Shown here: piece after piece, positions 25,672-34,964 of the stretch
Layout of the letters: every line of letters begins with the position of its first letter
Position numbering within the stretch: position 1 is the first letter of the stretch
Assembly: GCA_002317355.1 (NCBI GenBank)
Contig: DCJC01000004.1
Span: 1-51,792, forward strand
DNA length: 51,792 bases
Reading direction: 5' to 3'
Origin: Prevotellaceae bacterium UBA1710
Lineage (GTDB): Bacteria; Bacteroidota; Bacteroidia; Bacteroidales; Bacteroidaceae
Position numbers and translations under genes: made by a program
Notes under the pieces: model-generated
Told to the model about the DNA's origin: nothing
What the model saw: only the letters and a program-made list of their open reading frames with translations
The model's database searches: none

Positions 25672-28029
25672 TCACAATTTCATTCCATTGGCATTATATA
25701 TCTTACCATTTCGGTTAATGTAGAGATTACCATTCTCTATGTACTTATATGTTTTTGTTTCAATTTCACCAGACATTACATTCTCGATGCCGTTGGTAAT
25801 GTCTTCCATTATGGCATCAATAAGTACGTTGCTTGTCTTTGGCATTTTGAATGTATATACAGGTTCCAACTTACTTGTTGTTTCGCCATTAATAGTGATA
25901 TTCCAACCAATCACTTTTTTACTACCTCTTGCTGACGATGATAGCGTAAGTGCCCTATCTTGGAAGAACTTTCCGTCCAATTTTCCCTTTGACAATTTTA
26001 TGCCATTGACTATTATGTCAGTATCAGCGAGATCGTCAGCATTGACCACTGAGTTAATCTTCAGATTCGAAGGCGTTCCAAGCTTATAATACTTTGCCAA
26101 TGCATTGTAGAAGAAATCAGTACGCTCTCTTACCCATTTCCTTGCTTTGTTCAGTTCATCATTGTAGTTTGGCCACCACTGATTAAACAACTTTCGGTGT
26201 ATTGGATACTCCGTTTTTATAATCTCATACATCGGATCCCACTGCTCACGTGTGCCACGCTCATTCATGAAGTCGCCCATGTATATTGCGCAATGGTCAA
26301 TGAACTCACGGTTAAAATCTGGATCATCCATCAATCGACGGAACAAACGGGTAGCATCAGCTGTGTTTGCCCAAACACTGTTAGAGTCATAGTTGTTGTT
26401 ATACAACCACTCAATAGTGTTATATTTCACATCACGACCATACAATCCCAATCCGAAGTCTGTATCCTTCATTATCCAGCGCCATTTGCCATCATCAGTT
26501 CTTGGTCGCCACATAACGATATTGTTACCAGGGAAATCAAGGTTGCAATAGTATAGATTTGTAGCCATAAGTGTTATGAACTCTTCCACGTCCATCCACT
26601 TTGCATATTCAGCCATAGTATGTCCCTTCTCCGTATAGAAAGTCTTGAAGGCATTGTAGTTATCCCATGTGCCAACCTTCAGTTCTTGCCAGTTCTCAAT
26701 CAAGTCAATATCCTCAAGTTCATTGTAGTTGGTGAAGATATTGTCTTCGTTTGAACGCTCACGAATGTTCTCAATACCTTTATACACACCATTTATATAG
26801 ATGATAGCCGGACGCCAAGCCTGCCAGTCAATGTCACAGTTGGCAGCTATTGTGCGCTGAATAACGGCATCACGCATGTAGAGATAATCGAAATCATTGC
26901 CGGCATTACGAAGGATAAGCGACTTGAAATTCGTCTGACCAGGGCGCTGATCAGGGAAGAATTCATAAGAGAAACGTTTCTCTCCGAATCGCTTGTTGGC
27001 ATAGAGTGTCAGGGATTTCAAAGGACTTGTACGCGACTGTCCCCCCTGAACACGTGTCTCACACAACTGATTCAGAACGCAAGTGGTACCATCAGTCTCG
27101 TACATCTCAATGTTTATAGGTCGGCGCCAATCGTGCTTATAGTTCTCCTGATCATCAAAAGTTTTCGCATCAGAATAGATACCTATCTTTTCGTCATAGA
27201 AATACTCGTTGGATGTAGTGATTGATATTACAGGTAATGTCTGTTCACGATTAAGGTATATGAAAGACTGGGCTGTAGAACGTGGAGAAAGCCAACCGTC
27301 ACAAAACAGTTTGGCACGTATAACCTTCGTATCTGAAATTCCTATAGCACCTTCATATAAAGTACTGGAAGATGTTGGTTCTGAACCATCAGTAGTATAT
27401 CTGATAACGGTACCCTCAGGCGATCCCTCAGGCACAGACAACTTCAGACGGATATTTTTATCCGAAGTCAACACTCTTCCCGTCATGCTAAATTCAGGCA
27501 GACCGAGAATATCGCTCGATGTACCGCCCTTATTAGCTGAACCAGGAGTTGGAGAAAGCATGTACCCCCACTCCTCTGCGCCATCACTCTTTCTGCCATA
27601 GGCGATGTTTGGAGCCGGCTGTTTCTTCATTCCACTTATCTCACTCACAACTTCGTCATTCTGAAACAGATACACTTCGCACCCTTTACCTGATTCAAGA
27701 CGAAAATCGGTATGCAATTCCGTTGCCGACTTATCACAATATACGATGGCATACCCCTTCGCTTTTATCTCCTTCTTCGGAAGTTGCCAAGCCGTAGATG
27801 CATCCTTACTGATACCAATTTTGAAATTCTCAAGATTGACGGCAACATCACTGCTATTATACAACTCCACCCACGAGTCAGGGAACTCATTCAAATCGTC
27901 CATGATACAATCGATGTTCGACTGCATCAATTCATTTATTATCAACTGAGCCTTGGTTGTCTGCGGTATCATGCAAAGCATGAAGCATGCGCCAACAGCA
28001 CTCAGGCATTCTTTGTAAATATTCTTCAT
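25672..28029 (-). CDS. CotH kinase family protein with lamin-tail domain
   Basis: A secreted protein of about 785 residues. Signal peptide MKNIYKECLSAVGACFMLCM..., ending TTKA. Then a lamin-tail domain (LIINELMQSNIDCI; SWVELYNSSDVAVNLENF), a chitobiase/hexosaminidase C-type domain (EGTVIRYTTDGSEPTSSSTL) and a CotH domain (RVQGGQSRTSPLKSLTLYA; INGVYKGIENIRERSNEDNI; RWIMKDTDFGLGLYG). CotH proteins can phosphorylate spore coat proteins in Bacillus; the target here is unknown. The end (YIENGNLYINRNGKIYNANG) resembles the C-terminal tail of type IX secretion cargo in Prevotella relatives. ATG 28029 is chosen because the signal peptide starts there; the frame is open 63 bases further. Confidence 0.87.
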   Translation of the reverse strand: MKNIYKECLSAVGACFMLCMIPQTTKAQLIINELMQSNIDCIMDDLNEFPDSWVELYNSSDVAVNLENFKIGISKDASTAWQLPKKEIKAKGYAIVYCDKSATELHTDFRLESGKGCEVYLFQNDEVVSEISGMKKQPAPNIAYGRKSDGAEEWGYMLSPTPGSANKGGTSSDILGLPEFSMTGRVLTSDKNIRLKLSVPEGSPEGTVIRYTTDGSEPTSSSTLYEGAIGISDTKVIRAKLFCDGWLSPRSTAQSFIYLNREQTLPVISITTSNEYFYDEKIGIYSDAKTFDDQENYKHDWRRPINIEMYETDGTTCVLNQLCETRVQGGQSRTSPLKSLTLYANKRFGEKRFSYEFFPDQRPGQTNFKSLILRNAGNDFDYLYMRDAVIQRTIAANCDIDWQAWRPAIIYINGVYKGIENIRERSNEDNIFTNYNELEDIDLIENWQELKVGTWDNYNAFKTFYTEKGHTMAEYAKWMDVEEFITLMATNLYYCNLDFPGNNIVMWRPRTDDGKWRWIMKDTDFGLGLYGRDVKYNTIEWLYNNNYDSNSVWANTADATRLFRRLMDDPDFNREFIDHCAIYMGDFMNERGTREQWDPMYEIIKTEYPIHRKLFNQWWPNYNDELNKARKWVRERTDFFYNALAKYYKLGTPSNLKINSVVNADDLADTDIIVNGIKLSKGKLDGKFFQDRALTLSSSARGSKKVIGWNITINGETTSKLEPVYTFKMPKTSNVLIDAIMEDITNGIENVMSGEIETKTYKYIENGNLYINRNGKIYNANGMKL

Positions 28030-28136
28030 CGTTGTTTCGCTATAGATTAGTACTGAATGACAAGCTTCATCATGCTTAGTCTTTATTATCAATTATCAAT
28101 TCCTGCATAAATAATGCAGGACAGTCTCTTCGATTG

Positions 28137-28144
28137 CAAAAATA
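28137..28144 (-). promoter_or_regulatory. Promoter -7 box for the CotH gene
   Basis: Minus strand TATTTTTG followed by CAATCG. The leader has a CCTGCAT/ATGCAGG hairpin around 28112-28130. Confidence 0.55.
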
Positions 28145-28303
28145 CACAATCTTTCCAATATCTCCAAATTTTCCTTTTGTTTTTTTGCTCCTCAACAACA
28201 TATTGGGTAAGTCAGGTGATGGTGGAATAACAATTTATTTCCCTACAATCTGCGACAAATCTCTAACGACCTAAGCATTTTCGAGGCTCTTCCTCCGTAC
28301 TTA

Positions 28304-28388
28304 CTCCATCGCTACTCCATCGCTACTCCATCGTTAGTCCATCGAAACGATGGAGCAGCGATGGAGTAGCGATGGAGTAGCGATGGAG
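28304..28388. repeat. 85-bp near-perfect palindrome built of 11-bp repeats
   Basis: The left arm (28304-28344) is four units of CTCCATCGCTA-like 11-mers and the right arm (28348-28388) their complement, with loop AAA. 38 of 41 positions pair. No ORF. It lies between the CotH gene and the next promoters. Confidence 0.85.
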
Positions 28389-28466
28389 ATGCTCCCTTAG
28401 AAAAGCGAAGAAATGGCGAGATTTCAAACAAAAAAACTGGTGACATAATTTTTTCCAGGAAATGCT

Positions 28467-28740
28467 TATCTTTGCAGTTGATAAAACTCAGGACTTCCCG
28501 AATAAGTGATGGCGAACATATTAGCTGAAAATAATTGAAAGAAGAAAGGAAGAAAGCAAAAAGTCATCCACAAATAATGCGCAATGCCAACAATGCTAAC
28601 AGTAAAAAAGATGGGAGGTGTCTACAATTTCTCTGTATATAATTAGGATTCGCTCGATTATCATAAATATTGTGTTTTTTTAGTCATATCCAGAAAATAT
28701 GTTGTTAACATTGTTAGCATTGTTAGCATGTTGGCATTTC
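28467..28740 (+). other. Orphan promoter and inverted repeat, no gene seen
   Basis: A good TATCTTTG box at 28467-28474 is not followed by a recognisable ORF. ATGCCAACAATGCTAACA (about 28582) is nearly complementary to TGTTAGCATGTTGGCAT (about 28720-28737), with extra ATTGTTAGC repeats between. It could encode a small RNA or be a repeat remnant. Confidence 0.35.
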
Positions 28741-28790
28741 TGCTCCCCCTTAAATCATGTTAAAACAAAGCAGTTTTCCACTCAAAACTC

Positions 28791-28925
28791 TTGACAAGCC
28801 CTTTCTGAAATAGTATCTTTGCACTCAGAAACTGGCTCTTACGTGACTCTTACGTGAAACTTACGTGACTCTTACCAAAGGAAAGAAATTAGTAAGGCGT
28901 TAGTAAGTGTGGGGTAAAAGAGTGA
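28791..28925 (+). promoter_or_regulatory. Promoter-bearing dispersed repeat, copy 3
   Basis: TTG at 28791-28793 and TATCTTTG at 28814-28821 are 20 bases apart. CTTACGTGA-like repeats (three) and then TAGTAAG repeats follow. Upstream sequence is also like copy 1. It probably drives the membrane protein gene that follows. Confidence 0.6.
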
Positions 28926-29108
28926 TAGGAGTATTCAAAACATATTCGTAATTTCGCGATTAAAGTTCTTAGCAAATCAAGGAAATATGATGAGAAAAAC
29001 TTTCATGATTCAAACGATAAAAGTTTAGCAGAACAATTCACATACGACCCAAGCAGACATTGCTGGTCAGCAGTTATAAAGTCGATAACGGCAATTACTG
29101 TATTCTCC

Positions 29109-29951
29109 ATGTTACTCACTGTAATAGAGACACTTATCGTCTATGAAATCGATAAAACATCAGGAGGAAACAGCACTTTACTTTTTGCTGCAGTTTTTGG
29201 AATCATCAATTCTATAATTCTGCGCAAATATGTTCGTGTCCTCAGCGTTGAGCCCCCAGGAAGCCCAAGACTCGCTTGTTATCTCATTATCGCTTTCTGT
29301 ACTACACTCTTCATCAGGTTAGGAATCCACATAGAGCATGATGCACGTGCAAACATCCATCATTCAAAAACACTCAATGAGCCGACCTTCAACGAAGAAG
29401 ATTATTTCTACATAGACAACCCTGGAATCATAAACTATGGCGAAAATGGACGCGCCATCGAATACAGATATGAAAGTTCTGGTAAATATAGTTCAAACGG
29501 ACGGCATATTTATACAGGTTATTTCGTTGCACCATTCAGACAGACCCCATCAATATTCTATGTCGTTAAATACGAGCTTCCATATAGTTCTTCGTACACT
29601 TCGAAGGGCGAAAGTGAGGAAAAGTTCAAAGAGAGATTCAATGATTTCATTGCTCGTATCAAACCAGAAATAAACAATCATCTCTTTCAACGTATCACTC
29701 ACACAAGCAACGAATATTTACAGGCTGCTATTCACAATAGTTTGCCCCTAAGAGATGACTATGATGAAAATACGAAAATAAAAGATCTGGTACTGTTAAC
29801 TCCTATGGAGAACGACAGCATGCCAATCAAGTATGAAGAACTTCCAGTTCTCGCTGTCTTTTTCCTAGGATACATCATCATTATCTCCGTTATCCTTGGA
29901 TTTAGCAAAACCGAAGACTGTTTTTCGAAATCGAATGCACCGGAAGAGTAA
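29109..29951 (+). CDS. Membrane protein of unknown function, probably frameshifted at its start
   Basis: 280 residues from the first ATG in frame. Hydrophobic segments lie at about 3-15, 21-38, 53-73 and 253-273; between the third and fourth is a soluble domain with EDYFYIDNPGIINYGENG and RHIYTGYFVAPFRQTP. The family is not recognised. The frame is open and protein-like upstream of 29109 (KSLAEQFTYDPSRHCWSA) but has no start. An ATG at 28987 in another frame reads only MMRKTFMIQTIKV. Adding one A to the AAAAA run at 28995-28999 would fuse the two, giving about 322 residues. This fits a one-base deletion or sequencing error. Driven by repeat copy 3. Confidence 0.6.
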   Translation: MLLTVIETLIVYEIDKTSGGNSTLLFAAVFGIINSIILRKYVRVLSVEPPGSPRLACYLIIAFCTTLFIRLGIHIEHDARANIHHSKTLNEPTFNEEDYFYIDNPGIINYGENGRAIEYRYESSGKYSSNGRHIYTGYFVAPFRQTPSIFYVVKYELPYSSSYTSKGESEEKFKERFNDFIARIKPEINNHLFQRITHTSNEYLQAAIHNSLPLRDDYDENTKIKDLVLLTPMENDSMPIKYEELPVLAVFFLGYIIIISVILGFSKTEDCFSKSNAPEE

Positions 29952-30037
29952 TCATTTAATAGGCGATAAAATAATTAAAGTTTCTAAAACTCGATTATTT
30001 TTTTGCGAAACTATATCAATAATCTGATTTTTTTTCG

Positions 30038-30045
30038 TAATTTTG
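30038..30045 (+). promoter_or_regulatory. Promoter -7 box for carB
   Basis: TAATTTTG followed by CAACC, 49 bases before the start codon. Confidence 0.6.
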
Positions 30046-30093
30046 CAACCATAGAAAATTTTTACAACTTAAACATACTAAAAAGAAAGATTC

Positions 30094-33000
30094 ATGAAGA
30101 AACAACTGAAGAAAGTGCTGGTATTAGGTTCTGGCGCATTGAAAATCGGACAGGCTGGCGAGTTCGACTACTCTGGTAGCCAGGCACTCAAGGCTCTGCG
30201 TGAAGAAGGCATCAAGTCTGTACTCGTTAATCCTAACGTTGCTACCATCCAGACAAGTGATGGCATTGCAGACAAGGTGTATTTCATGCCTATCACTCCA
30301 CACTTTATCACAGAGATAATCAAGAAGGAACGCCCTGACGGTATCATGCTCGCTTGGGGTGGCCAGACTGGTCTTAACGTGGGTACTGCTCTTTATCAGA
30401 GCGGTGTGCTCAAGGAATATGGCGTTGACGTGCTCGGCACAAGCGTAGAGGCTATCATGAACACTGAGGACCGTGACCTCTTCGTCAAGGAGCTTAACAA
30501 GGTGGATCTCAAAGTCCCTGTATCAAAGGCTTGTGAGAACATGGAAGAGGCTGTGGCTGCTGCACGTAGCATTGGCTACCCTATCATGATCCGTTCTGCA
30601 TACGCTCTCGGTGGTCTTGGCTCTGGCGTTTGCCCAGACGAGAAGACATTCATCGAGATTGCAGAGTCAGCCTTCACATTCGCTCCTCAGGTACTCGTAG
30701 AAGAGTCACTCAAAGGTTGGAAGGAGATCGAGTTTGAGGTAATCCGTGATGCTAACGACCATTGCTTTACCGTTGCCTCAATGGAGAACTTCGACCCACT
30801 CGGCATCCACACTGGTGAGTCTATCGTTGTTGCTCCTACCTGCTCTCTCCGCGATGATCAGGTGAAGATGCTTCAGGAACTCGCTATCAAGTGCGTTCGT
30901 CACCTCAACATCGTTGGTGAGTGTAACATCCAGTACGCATTCAATGCTGAGACCAACGACTACCGTATCATTGAGATCAACGCTCGTCTGAGCCGTTCTT
31001 CTGCCCTTGCTTCCAAGGCTACTGGCTATCCTCTCGCTTTCGTTGCAGCAAAGATTGCCCTCGGCTATACTCTCGACCAGATTGGTGAGATGGGCACAAC
31101 AAACTCTGCATACGTTGCTCCTTCACTCGACTACCTCATCTGTAAGATTCCTCGCTGGGACCTCACCAAGTTCTCTGGCGTGAGCCGTAAGATTGGTTCT
31201 TCAATGAAATCTGTAGGTGAGATCATGTCTATCGGCCGCTCTTTCGAGGAAATGCTTCAGAAGGGTCTCCGCATGATTGGTCAGGGCATGCACGGTTTCG
31301 TGGGCAACGACCATATCAAGTTCGATAACCTCGACGAGGAGCTCGAGAATCCAACAGACCTCCGTATCTTCGCCATCGCTCAGGCTCTTGAGGAGGGCTA
31401 CTCTATCGAGCGTCTTTATGACCTCACAAAGATTGATCCTTGGTTCATTGAGCGCATGAAGAACATCGTGGACTACAAGCACAAGCTCGAAGGCTACAAC
31501 TCTCTCGAGGAGATTCCTGCTGAGGTAATGCGCGAGGCTAAGGTACTCGGTTTCTCTGACTTCCAGATTGCACGCTTCGTGCTCAAGGTGAAGGAAGGCA
31601 ACATGGAGAAGGAGAACCTCGCTGTTCGTGCCCAGCGTAAGAAGCTCGGCATTCTTCCTGCCGTTAAGCGTATTCCTACGGTGGCAAGTGAGCATCCAGA
31701 TCTCACCAACTATCTCTACATGACATACGCTGTTGAGGGTCACGACATCAACTACTATAATAATGAGAAGTCTGTCATCGTACTCGGTTCTGGTGCTTAC
31801 CGCATCGGTTCTTCAGTTGAGTTCGACTGGTGTTCGGTAAATGCTATCAACACAGCCCGCAAGCTCGGCTATAAGAGTATCATGATCAACTATAACCCAG
31901 AGACAGTTTCTACAGACTATGACATGTGTGACCGTCTCTACTTCGACGAACTCTCATTCGAGCGCGTTCTTGACGTTATCGACCTTGAGAGCCCACGTGG
32001 TGTCATCGTTTCTGTAGGTGGTCAGATTCCTAACAACCTCGCAATGAAGCTGCACCGTCAGTCAGTGCCTATCCTCGGTACAAGTCCTGTATCTATCGAC
32101 CGTGCCGAGAACCGTGGTAAGTTCTCTGCAATGCTCGATAAGCTCGGCATCGACCAGCCACAGTGGAGTGCACTCACAAGCATGGATGACGTTAACGCAT
32201 TCGTTGAGCGCGTAGGATTCCCAGTTCTCGTACGTCCATCTTATGTGCTCTCAGGTGCAGCGATGAACGTATGTTACAACAACGAGGAACTTGAGCGTTT
32301 CCTCCAGATGGCTTCTGAGGTAAGTAAGGAATATCCTGTAGTTATCTCTCAGTTCATGACAGAGACAAACGAGATTGAGTTTGATGCTGTTGCGCAGAAT
32401 GGTGAGGTTGTAGAATATGCAATCTCCGAGCACGTTGAATATGCTGGTGTTCACTCTGGTGATGCTACAATGGTATTCCCAGCTCAGAACATCACCTTCG
32501 CCCAGGCTCGTCAGATTAAGAAGATTTCACGTGCCATTGCCAAGGAACTCAACATCTCTGGTCCTTTCAATATCCAGTATCTTGCCAAGGGTAGCGACAT
32601 CAAGGTTATCGAGTGTAACCTCCGTGCTTCACGCTCATTCCCATTCGTCAGCAAGGTTCTCAAGCGCAACTTCATCGAGACAGCAACAAAGATCATGCTC
32701 GATGCTCCATACAGCAAGCCTGACAAGCTCGTCTTCGACATCGACCGTATGGGTGTCAAGGCTTCCCAGTTCTCATTCGCTCGTTTGCAGAATGCAGACC
32801 CAATCCTCGGCGTTGACATGAGCTCTACAGGTGAGGTAGGTTGTATCGGTGACTCTTTCGAGGAGGCTCTGCTCAACTCTCTCATCGCTACTGGCTACAA
32901 CATCCCATCAAAGGATAAGGGTATCATGCTCTCAAGCGGTGGTGCAAAGGAGAAGGCTTCACTGCTCGACCCAGCACTCGCTCTCGTAAAGGCAGGTTAC

Positions 33001-33324
33001 ACGGTTTATGCTTCAGAAGGCACAGCCAAGTACCTCAACGAGAATGGCGCTAAGGCTATTGCCGTAGGATGGCCAGACGAGTCAGGCAACGATGTACCTA
33101 ACGTGATGGATATGATCCACGACCATAAGTTTGACCTTATCGTTAACATTCCAAAGAACCATACCAAGCGTGAGCTGACCAACGGTTACAAGATTCGTCG
33201 TGGTGCTATCGACCACAACATCCCATTGATCACAAACGCTCGTCTTGCATCTGCATTCATCGAGGCATTCACAGCACTCAGCGAGAATGACCTGCAGATC
33301 AAGTCATGGCAGGAATATGAATAA
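30094..33324 (+). CDS. carB: Carbamoyl-phosphate synthase large subunit
   Basis: A 1076-residue protein with the full CarB order: first PreATP/ATP-grasp unit (VLGSGALKIGQAGEFDYSG; SAYALGGLGSGVC; EINARLSRSSALASKATGYP), oligomerisation domain (about 400-550), second unit (VLGSGAYRIGSSVEFDWC; PSYVLSGAAMNVCY; ECNLRASRSFPFVSKV) and a C-terminal MGS-like allosteric domain (IVNIPKNHTKR). It makes carbamoyl phosphate from glutamine-derived ammonia, bicarbonate and two ATP, for pyrimidines and arginine. The small subunit gene carA is not adjacent. Length and motifs are standard. Confidence 0.97.
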   Translation: MKKQLKKVLVLGSGALKIGQAGEFDYSGSQALKALREEGIKSVLVNPNVATIQTSDGIADKVYFMPITPHFITEIIKKERPDGIMLAWGGQTGLNVGTALYQSGVLKEYGVDVLGTSVEAIMNTEDRDLFVKELNKVDLKVPVSKACENMEEAVAAARSIGYPIMIRSAYALGGLGSGVCPDEKTFIEIAESAFTFAPQVLVEESLKGWKEIEFEVIRDANDHCFTVASMENFDPLGIHTGESIVVAPTCSLRDDQVKMLQELAIKCVRHLNIVGECNIQYAFNAETNDYRIIEINARLSRSSALASKATGYPLAFVAAKIALGYTLDQIGEMGTTNSAYVAPSLDYLICKIPRWDLTKFSGVSRKIGSSMKSVGEIMSIGRSFEEMLQKGLRMIGQGMHGFVGNDHIKFDNLDEELENPTDLRIFAIAQALEEGYSIERLYDLTKIDPWFIERMKNIVDYKHKLEGYNSLEEIPAEVMREAKVLGFSDFQIARFVLKVKEGNMEKENLAVRAQRKKLGILPAVKRIPTVASEHPDLTNYLYMTYAVEGHDINYYNNEKSVIVLGSGAYRIGSSVEFDWCSVNAINTARKLGYKSIMINYNPETVSTDYDMCDRLYFDELSFERVLDVIDLESPRGVIVSVGGQIPNNLAMKLHRQSVPILGTSPVSIDRAENRGKFSAMLDKLGIDQPQWSALTSMDDVNAFVERVGFPVLVRPSYVLSGAAMNVCYNNEELERFLQMASEVSKEYPVVISQFMTETNEIEFDAVAQNGEVVEYAISEHVEYAGVHSGDATMVFPAQNITFAQARQIKKISRAIAKELNISGPFNIQYLAKGSDIKVIECNLRASRSFPFVSKVLKRNFIETATKIMLDAPYSKPDKLVFDIDRMGVKASQFSFARLQNADPILGVDMSSTGEVGCIGDSFEEALLNSLIATGYNIPSKDKGIMLSSGGAKEKASLLDPALALVKAGYTVYASEGTAKYLNENGAKAIAVGWPDESGNDVPNVMDMIHDHKFDLIVNIPKNHTKRELTNGYKIRRGAIDHNIPLITNARLASAFIEAFTALSENDLQIKSWQEYE

Positions 33325-33377
33325 TTGGTTTTAATTACAAGGTACAAAGTACAAAGTACGAATTACAAATTATAAAG

Positions 33378-33442
33378 TACTAATTACCTGTATAGAACCA
33401 GAGATACTCATATCACAAATACTGGGAAACCAGGTAATTAGT
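33378..33442. repeat. TACTAATTACCTG inverted repeat
   Basis: Perfect 13-base arms at 33378-33390 and 33430-33442 lie between carB and the phosphatase gene, next to ACAAAGTAC and AATTAGT short repeats. It may serve as a weak terminator or be a dispersed low-complexity repeat. Confidence 0.5.
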
Positions 33443-33461
33443 AATTAGTAATTTGCATAAA

Positions 33462-33911
33462 ATGAGTAAGAAGATTATGTTTGTATGCCACGGAAACATT
33501 TGCAGAAGTCCGATGGCAGAGTATATGTTCCGCAGCATGGTGGAAGAGGCAGGTCGCGCAGATGAGTTTGAAATCTCATCTGCGGCTACCAGCACCGAAG
33601 AACTCGGCGAGCCTGTCTATCCACCTGCTCGCAGGCAACTCGCTGAGCATGGCATCAATTGCAAAGGCCATGAAGCTCATCAGATAACACGTAGCGAATA
33701 CAACTACTACGACATGATTATCTGCATGGATCAGCATAACATCCGCAACCTCCGCTACACTATTGGCGAGGACACACAACACAAGGTGATTCGACTTCTC
33801 GACCTCACCGACAATCCTCATGACGTTGCCGACCCTTGGTACACTGGGGATTTCGAGACAACCTACAGGGATATCCTTGAAGGGTGCAAGGCACTCCTAA
33901 TGGATTACTAA
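33462..33911 (+). CDS. Low-molecular-weight protein-tyrosine phosphatase
   Basis: A 149-residue cytosolic phosphatase. The P-loop is VCHGNICRSP with nucleophile Cys9 and Arg15 (CX5R), and the general acid is in LTDNPHDVADPWYTGDF (DPWYTG). YDMIICMDQHNIRNL is the typical central segment. It removes phosphate from tyrosine, often on capsule or exopolysaccharide regulators. The start at 33462 (MSKKIMFV) is chosen over a TTG nine bases earlier. The next gene starts 15 bases after the stop, so the two are likely cotranscribed. Confidence 0.93.
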   Translation: MSKKIMFVCHGNICRSPMAEYMFRSMVEEAGRADEFEISSAATSTEELGEPVYPPARRQLAEHGINCKGHEAHQITRSEYNYYDMIICMDQHNIRNLRYTIGEDTQHKVIRLLDLTDNPHDVADPWYTGDFETTYRDILEGCKALLMDY

Positions 33912-33926
33912 TCAAAAATATATAGA

Positions 33927-34733
33927 ATGAAACGATTACTATTATCTGCTCTGATCACGCTGTTCACATTCAGCGCAATGGCAGACGAACTCTACAACGC
34001 ACTATTCAACGTAGCACTAAAGGAGTCGGTTTCTTCGGCAAAGGAAACACTTGCCGAGTGGGAACAGAAAGGCCCTAAGGATGGTGACTACTACTCAGCA
34101 TACTTTCACCTACACATGCAACAAGCCTTAGCATACGGACTTAAGACATCAAAATACATGCCTCTGTATGCCGCAGACAAACACGTGCAGTTCAAGGATT
34201 CTCTTGGCGGCATTTCTCACTATATGTATTCCGAAATAACAATAGCTGACTCTACCCAACTGGATTCTGCAATAACATGGGTAAAGAAAGGTATTGAGAA
34301 ATTTCCTAACCGACTCGACCTCCGATTGGCTCTTCCAAACACATTCCGTTTCCTCGACGATGCAGGAAGGGCTTATATCTACATGGAGGAAATAGTAAAC
34401 TGGGCAATAGCAAATCCTGATTCTGCGTGGATATGGACATCTGATGAACCAGTAAAGAAAGATGATGCTCCAGTAGAAGAATATCTACAGGACTTCTTCA
34501 GCAACTGCAACAGTTCTACCTGGCACAAGGACTTAGCCATAAAATTCGTAGATCTAGGCCTACGATTGGCACCAAACGACCCAATGTTCTGGAACGACAA
34601 AGCAGGACTTCGTATTGAGGCAGGTGACTATCAGGGAGCTCTGGAAATAATGGAAGAAGCTCACAAGAAGAATCCTGACAACAAATACATAAGCACCAAT
34701 ATCGAACGACTCAAGGAACTGATGAAGGAATAA
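33927..34733 (+). CDS. Secreted TPR-like protein
   Basis: A 268-residue protein with a signal peptide (residues 1-19, MKRLLLSALITLFTFSAMA). The mature region is helical, with tetratricopeptide-like pairs at the end: LAIKFVDLGLRLAPNDPMFW and GDYQGALEIMEEAHKKNPDN. An earlier pair surrounds WVKKGIEKFPNRLDLRLALP. TPR repeats mediate protein contacts; the protein is expected in the periplasm. Not otherwise recognised. Follows the phosphatase gene by 15 bases and ends at a good terminator. Confidence 0.75.
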   Translation: MKRLLLSALITLFTFSAMADELYNALFNVALKESVSSAKETLAEWEQKGPKDGDYYSAYFHLHMQQALAYGLKTSKYMPLYAADKHVQFKDSLGGISHYMYSEITIADSTQLDSAITWVKKGIEKFPNRLDLRLALPNTFRFLDDAGRAYIYMEEIVNWAIANPDSAWIWTSDEPVKKDDAPVEEYLQDFFSNCNSSTWHKDLAIKFVDLGLRLAPNDPMFWNDKAGLRIEAGDYQGALEIMEEAHKKNPDNKYISTNIERLKELMKE

Positions 34734-34762
34734 GTAGTCACGAAATTTACAGCAATACGCCA

Positions 34763-34798
34763 AAGAACGCAAAGACAGGAAAATGCCTTTGCGTTCTT
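34763..34798 (+). terminator. Terminator after the TPR gene
   Basis: A perfect 12 bp stem AAGAACGCAAAG (34763-34774) / CTTTGCGTTCTT (34787-34798) is followed by ATATTTTTAC. Confidence 0.75.
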
Positions 34799-34893
34799 AT
34801 ATTTTTACTCCCATCCAATTATCTAATCTCAAGAAATTGGGCTTTTCCATCATAAGAAATCATCAATTTACGCTTAATTCAGATTTTTTTTAC

Positions 34894-34901
34894 TAATTTT
34901 G
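34894..34901 (+). promoter_or_regulatory. Promoter -7 box for pyk
   Basis: TAATTTTG followed by CACCCG, 64 bases before the start codon. Confidence 0.6.
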
Positions 34902-34964
34902 CACCCGTAATTTAGAATAACAAATCCCAACACAAACATCTCAACTTTAAAAGGTATAAAGGTT

